Assembly: GCA_003133225.1 (NCBI GenBank)
Contig: PKWL01000137.1
Location: forward strand, 19,730 to 83,729
DNA length: 64,000 nucleotides
Source of the DNA: Janthinobacterium sp.
Lineage (GTDB): Bacteria > Pseudomonadota > Gammaproteobacteria > Burkholderiales > Burkholderiaceae_D
Direction: 5' to 3'
Position 1 is the first letter of the stretch. Every line of letters starts with the position of its first letter. A model generated the notes under the pieces. That model worked only from the letters and a program-made list of their open reading frames with translations, made no database searches and was not told where the DNA came from. Below are positions 60,189 through 64,000 of this stretch, piece by piece. The position numbers and the translations under genes are program-made.

Positions 60189-60671
60189 CTAATTGAGAAG
60201 CGCATCGAGCCGGCCTTGCTCGGCCAATTCGCGCAAAACCCGAATCGTATCGATATCGGACTCCTGGTACGCCGAGCGGCGGAAATCGTCATACATCGCA
60301 TTCGCCTGATCGGTGGCGAGGTCGTGGCCGTCGTCGTACTGGAAGCGCACCCATAAGGTGTCCGCCGTCGGCGTCTCGATGGTCATGACCAGGCTCGATG
60401 CGTTAATGCCCGCTTGCTCCGCCACTTCATAGCGCACCTGATGCTGTGGCAGCAGGACCACGCGGTCCTCGATCACCAGCTGGCCATAGCGCAGGCGGCG
60501 CCGGAATCCGATGCGGCTGCGCTGATCGATTCGACATTCGTCCAGGTGCGGCACGAACAGCTTGGGCGACTCGGCGCGCAAGACCAAGCCGTGCCACAGC
60601 TGCTCATGGCTGAGTGGGTCGATGAGGGGGTTGAGCGGATCGTTAATTTCAATTAGGTGTTCAAATTTCAT
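60189..60671 (-). CDS. SRPBCC-fold protein, DUF1857 (AtaL-like)
   Basis: A 160-residue protein with the DUF1857 start KFEHLIEINDPLNPLIDPLS and LWHGLVLRAESP, then strands and a long C-terminal helix (DIDTIRVLRELAEQGRLDALL), consistent with an SRPBCC ligand-binding fold. Homologues are small, soluble, single-domain proteins of unknown role. The ATG at 60671 is preferred over a preceding in-frame TTG. It is convergent to the flavoprotein gene across a 112-bp gap and is not in an operon. Confidence 0.8.
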   Translation of the reverse strand: MKFEHLIEINDPLNPLIDPLSHEQLWHGLVLRAESPKLFVPHLDECRIDQRSRIGFRRRLRYGQLVIEDRVVLLPQHQVRYEVAEQAGINASSLVMTIETPTADTLWVRFQYDDGHDLATDQANAMYDDFRRSAYQESDIDTIRVLRELAEQGRLDALLN

Positions 60672-61265
60672 CAAATTACTCCGAGGCGCCGCCGTTTGCC
60701 GGGTCAGACGGACCGCCGAGCGGACCCATCTTTTGCCTTTGATTGTTGGATAGCGGGTATTGACCGCGAGTATCTAAAGCCGCCGGCACTATACATGAGG
60801 CCGCCCGACGGGGTACCGCCCCCTTCCATTTTGCAAGCAAACCACGGTAAAAACGCTGCGCCAACTCTTATCCCGGCGCGCGCCTTGCGCGCCGGTTGAT
60901 CGCACCTTGCTGCAGGTCCGTACCTAAAACCGTCCGCCATGCTACGCTATCCTGGCGACCACATCCCCCTTGGATTTACCGGCTAGCGACAAGCTTCAAT
61001 CATATGTTACTACGGGGACGAGACGGCGGCGTGCGCTCCGTCATGCTGCGCGAGGGCGGCGGCTTCCGGATCGGGTGCCCCGTCACCTGAATGCAAGGGC
61101 CCGTCTGCCGACGGCGCCGCTGATGCACCGACGGCCGGGTGAAATCATGCTCGTTCTGGAAGCGATAGCTGACCGTGCTGTGAAGGGCGCCTCAGTTCAT
61201 TGAAGCCGGTATTTGCGCTGCATCTGGCTCCAGCCAATCCGGCTCCAATGGCACCGCGCGAGCAC
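60672..61265. other. Gene-free region upstream of rep
   Basis: Nearly 600 bp with no frame of clear coding character on either strand. It holds a perfect 9-bp hairpin (CCGGCGCGC at 60873-60881, loop GCCTT, GCGCGCCGG at 60887-60895). The right end leads into the rep promoter. I see no RNA gene signature, but a small RNA cannot be excluded. Confidence 0.45.
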
Positions 61266-61293
61266 TTGATCCGTGAGCGCTGGCTGATACAAT
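61266..61293 (+). promoter_or_regulatory. Probable sigma70 promoter of rep
   Basis: TTGATC (61266-61271) and TACAAT (61288-61293) are separated by 16 bases; the -10 element ends 33 bases before the rep ATG. Both hexamers match the consensus at four or five of six positions. Confidence 0.6.
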
Positions 61294-61326
61294 GCCCGCT
61301 CGCCCTCACTCTAGACTATTGTCCCG

Positions 61327-63387
61327 ATGTTCAAAGCGTCACAGTTCGGTCTCAACGCGCCGCAAAGCGAAGCAGTCGCCTACCTCGACGGCCCCTGTCT
61401 GGTCCTGGCGGGGGCCGGTTCGGGCAAGACCCGCGTCATCACGCAGAAGATCGCGCACCTGATCGAGAACCGCGGTTACGAGCCAAAGACGATCGCCGCG
61501 CTGACCTTCACCAACAAGGCCGCGCTGGAAATGCAGGAGCGTATCGCCAAGCTGCTCAAGCAGCCGCGCCAGGCCAAGCAGTTGTCAGTTTCCACCTTTC
61601 ACTCGCTGGGAGTGAGGATCTTGCGCCAGGAGGCGAACCGGCTCGGACTGAAAGACCGATTTTCGATTATGGACAGCGATGATTGTTTTTCGCTGGTGCA
61701 AGATTTGGCGATCACCACCGACAAGCAGTTGATTCGCCGCATACAAGGCGCCATGTCGCTGTGGAAAAACGGCTTGATCGAACCAGACACGGCGCTAAAC
61801 CAGGCCAAGGATGACGACGAGCTTCAGGCGGCGCGCATCTACCGCAGCTATATGGCAACCTTGTCGGCGTATCAGGCGGTCGATTTCGACGATCTTATCC
61901 GCTTGCCGGTCGAGCTGTTTCGCCACGATGACGCGGTGCGCGACAAATGGCAGCGCCGCCTGCGTTACTTGCTCGTCGATGAATACCAGGACACGAACAG
62001 TTGCCAATACGAACTGGTCAAGCTGCTCGTTACCGGGGTCGGCAAAAAGCCCATGTTTACCGCCGTCGGAGACGACGACCAAGCTATTTACGCGTGGCGC
62101 GGCGCCACAGTGGAGAACTTGAAAACGCTGCAGTTTGATTTCCCCGATTTGCGCCTGATTAAGTTGGAGCAGAATTACCGTTCCACCACGCGCATTTTGC
62201 AAGCGGCCAACGCCGTAATCGGCAACAACCCGAAACTGTTTGAAAAAGCGCTCTGGTCCGAGCATGGGCTGGGCGACCCGATTTCGGTTCTCGGCATGCA
62301 AAACGAAGAGCAGGAAGCCGAGCAGGTGGCCATCATGATCTCGGCCCATCGTTTCGAGCGCAAGGCGAAGTTTTCCGATTACGCCATCTTATATCGGGGC
62401 AACCATCAGGCCCGCATCATCGAGCAGTCGCTGCGCAAGGAGCGCATCCCGTATACAATTTCCGGAGGCCAGAGTTTTTTCGACAAGGCCGAAATCAAGG
62501 ACATCATCAGTTACCTGCGCCTGCTGGCCAATGCCGACGATGACCCGGCCTTCATTCGCGCCATCACCACGCCGCGGCGCGGGGTCGGCCCATCCACACT
62601 GGAAGTACTGGGCGCATTTTCCGGCCAGTGGCAGTGCTCGTTGTTCGAGGCCGTGTTCAAAGGCGGCATCGAGGCCAAGCTGACGGACCGACAACTGACG
62701 CCGCTGCGCCAGTTTTGCACCTTCATCAACCAACTTGAATCGCGCGCCAGCCGCCCTGGGCCGTCCGGCAGCGGCGAGAACGCGGTCGAGGTGCTGGACG
62801 ACATGATGAAAGAAATCAATTACGAATCCTATCTTTATGACAGCTTTGATGACCGCCAGGCTCTGGCAAAGTGGCAGAATGTGCAAGATTTCACCAACTG
62901 GCTCAAGGAGCGCGGCCGTGGCGGCAAGGACAAGTCCGGCGCCGAAAAAAACCTGCTGGAATTAACTCAGATGGTCGCCTTGATGACGATGTTGGAAGGC
63001 AAGGACGAAGAGCTCGATGCGGTGCGCATGTCGACCCTGCACGCATCCAAGGGGCTGGAGTTTCCGCATGTCTTCATGGTCGGCGTGGAAGAAGGCATTC
63101 TGCCGCACAAGGGCGATCCGGACGCGCCAGCCGCGACCATGGGTGCGCGCATCGAAGAAGAGCGGCGCCTGATGTATGTCGGCATCACGCGCGCGCAGCG
63201 TTCCTTGCAAATTACGTGGTGCAAAAAGCGCAAGCGCGCTGGCGAACAGATGCATTGCGACGTCTCGCGCTTTATCAAGGAAATGCAGCTCGATGTCGGT
63301 GATGCCGTGCCGACCGAGGCCGAAATTGTCTCCCCCAAGGAGCGCCTGGCCAATCTCAAGGCATTGCTGGCGACGCCGAAACTTTGA
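61327..63387 (+). CDS. rep: ATP-dependent DNA helicase Rep
   Basis: A 686-residue superfamily 1A 3'-to-5' helicase of the UvrD/Rep group, assigned to Rep by length (E. coli 673) and by the start FGLNAPQSEAVAYLDGPCLV. Motifs in order: Walker A AGAGSGKTRV, TFTNKAA, STFHSLGVRILR, DEYQDTN, DDDQAIYAWRGA, LEQNYRST, STLHASKGLEF and VGITRAQ. Rep travels with the replisome and clears proteins from the template. A promoter lies directly upstream. Confidence 0.94.
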   Translation: MFKASQFGLNAPQSEAVAYLDGPCLVLAGAGSGKTRVITQKIAHLIENRGYEPKTIAALTFTNKAALEMQERIAKLLKQPRQAKQLSVSTFHSLGVRILRQEANRLGLKDRFSIMDSDDCFSLVQDLAITTDKQLIRRIQGAMSLWKNGLIEPDTALNQAKDDDELQAARIYRSYMATLSAYQAVDFDDLIRLPVELFRHDDAVRDKWQRRLRYLLVDEYQDTNSCQYELVKLLVTGVGKKPMFTAVGDDDQAIYAWRGATVENLKTLQFDFPDLRLIKLEQNYRSTTRILQAANAVIGNNPKLFEKALWSEHGLGDPISVLGMQNEEQEAEQVAIMISAHRFERKAKFSDYAILYRGNHQARIIEQSLRKERIPYTISGGQSFFDKAEIKDIISYLRLLANADDDPAFIRAITTPRRGVGPSTLEVLGAFSGQWQCSLFEAVFKGGIEAKLTDRQLTPLRQFCTFINQLESRASRPGPSGSGENAVEVLDDMMKEINYESYLYDSFDDRQALAKWQNVQDFTNWLKERGRGGKDKSGAEKNLLELTQMVALMTMLEGKDEELDAVRMSTLHASKGLEFPHVFMVGVEEGILPHKGDPDAPAATMGARIEEERRLMYVGITRAQRSLQITWCKKRKRAGEQMHCDVSRFIKEMQLDVGDAVPTEAEIVSPKERLANLKALLATPKL

Positions 63388-63437
63388 TGACGGGCGCCGC
63401 GGGCGGTAGAATGCGTGCTTTCAGCAAGGAGCCGACC

Positions 63438-63641
63438 GTGCACACTGAAGACCGTTTTGTTGAGATCGAAATCAAGCTGGCACACCAGGAAGACCTAGTC
63501 GAATCGTTGAACCAGATCGTCTATAACCAGCAAAAACGCATGGATAAGCTGGAATCAATGTGCGCTGCGCTGGCCCAGCACATCAGAGACGATGCGCACC
63601 AGGGGCCGAACGCCATCAGCGAAAAGCCGCCGCACTATTGA
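63438..63641 (+). CDS. slyX: SlyX family protein
   Basis: A 67-residue coiled-coil protein with the SlyX pattern VEIEIKLAHQEDLVESLNQIVYNQQKRMDKLE and a histidine-containing tail ending PPHY. Function is unknown. The GTG at 63438 is chosen because AAGGAG lies 6 bases upstream and it gives the usual SlyX length; ATG codons at 63387 and 63411 are also in frame but without a ribosome site. It starts 50 bp after rep on the same strand and may share its transcript. Confidence 0.88.
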   Translation: MHTEDRFVEIEIKLAHQEDLVESLNQIVYNQQKRMDKLESMCAALAQHIRDDAHQGPNAISEKPPHY

Positions 63642-63683
63642 TTCTTCGTTACGCCGCGCGCCAAATGGAGCAGCCACGGGAAA

Positions 63684-63746
63684 AGGCTTGCGGTGTTTAG
63701 CGACGGCGTGATCACGATCGTCGCCATCGTGCTCAAGCGAAGCTAG
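63684..63746 (+). pseudogene. Fragment of a DUF1211/TMEM175-type channel gene
   Basis: The frame reads RLAVFSDGVITIVAIVLKRS and then TAG. The FSDGV-x-x-I-x-I pattern is the first-helix signature of DUF1211 (TMEM175-like potassium channel) proteins, which are normally about 200 residues. No ATG precedes it in frame, and the rest of the gene is absent after the stop, so it looks like a residual 5' piece. Confidence 0.5.
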
Positions 63747-64000
63747 CGCACGGCACCTTGTTAGGCGCCGTGCCGCTAATTTCCATATTTCCCGGTTATG
63801 TCTTGAGCTTCTCTCGAGCTTCATTTAGGTGGGAATTTACTGGAAATAAGCACCAGCGGGACCACATTTGCTGCGTATTTTTCAACAAACGACCCGAGTG
63901 TGAATTTGCGGGTGCTTTGTGCCAGTCATTTGCGGCCAGATGAGGCGACTTGCAGGTGTTGATTTTGGTCCTTGGACAGGGTTACTTTTTAGCCTGGTTT
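63747..64000. other. Non-coding end of the window
   Basis: An imperfect hairpin (GCACGGC and GCCGTGC arms, 63748-63774) follows the DUF1211 fragment. The rest, to the window edge, is less GC-rich and has only short open frames that I do not recognise. Confidence 0.4.

Noticed and set aside
61200..61682. 160-codon plus-strand frame overlapping the start of rep
   Set aside because: It covers the rep promoter and then the N-terminal coding region of rep in another frame; a shadow.

Overview
The window reads as a chromosomal core region of a high-GC betaproteobacterium, most likely Burkholderiales and probably Oxalobacteraceae (Massilia/Duganella/Janthinobacterium-like). That is an inference from gene order and protein character: an mlaFEDACB block followed by ABC transporter genes, ibaG, murA, a complete his run, a HIT gene and tatABC; short-form hisG; a LiuR-type MerR regulator beside isovaleryl-CoA dehydrogenase; and hemE next to priA. 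I see no rRNA, tRNA, CRISPR array, prophage or intact insertion sequence.

Layout. (1) 0.4-5.3 kb: a peptidoglycan-recycling group (murQ, AmpG-like permease, GHL10-type glycoside hydrolase lipoprotein, AmiD-like amidase lipoprotein) converges on a spmAB-fusion/dacB pair (5.5-8.2 kb). (2) 8.4-9.4 kb: a YihY-type membrane protein. (3) 9.5-16.2 kb, minus strand: a catabolic cluster (liuR, isovaleryl-CoA dehydrogenase, aceK, thiolase, SDR, acyl-CoA dehydrogenase) with a divergent metallo-beta-lactamase-fold gene; LiuR-like operators lie in front of liuA and in the liuR/MBL intergenic region. (4) 17.6-25.2 kb: a small regulator, a 60-residue orphan, grxD-ubiX, tex and a large SNF2-family helicase. 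(5) 25.4-27.0 kb: the only accessory-looking patch, with a RAYT-like Y1 transposase whose HUH motif is damaged, a decayed toxin-antitoxin pair and a RAYT-type repeat. (6) 27.1-33.3 kb: gltB and gltD with a perfect 19-bp hairpin between them. (7) 33.6-50.1 kb: a long plus-strand block for outer-membrane lipid transport (mla), an ABC-2 exporter, ibaG, murA, hisGDCBHAFIE, HIT and tatABC. (8) 50.2-52.9 kb, minus strand: a PH-like membrane protein and an S9 peptidase. (9) 53.1-58.0 kb: hemE, a 730-bp AT-rich gap with a dense cluster of DnaA boxes, priA, then ArgP (IciA family) on the other strand. (10) 58.6-64.0 kb: a lipoamide-dehydrogenase-like flavoprotein, an SRPBCC/DUF1857 protein, rep helicase, slyX and a DUF1211 fragment.

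The genes work as housekeeping modules: cell-wall recycling, branched-chain/fatty acid breakdown with a glyoxylate-bypass switch, ammonia assimilation, envelope lipid homeostasis, histidine synthesis, Tat export and replication restart. The most unusual feature is the origin-like DnaA-box cluster between hemE and priA. The accessory patch at 25-27 kb is mostly degraded mobile DNA. I do not see a large undescribed multi-gene system; the best leads are regulatory or structural DNA.
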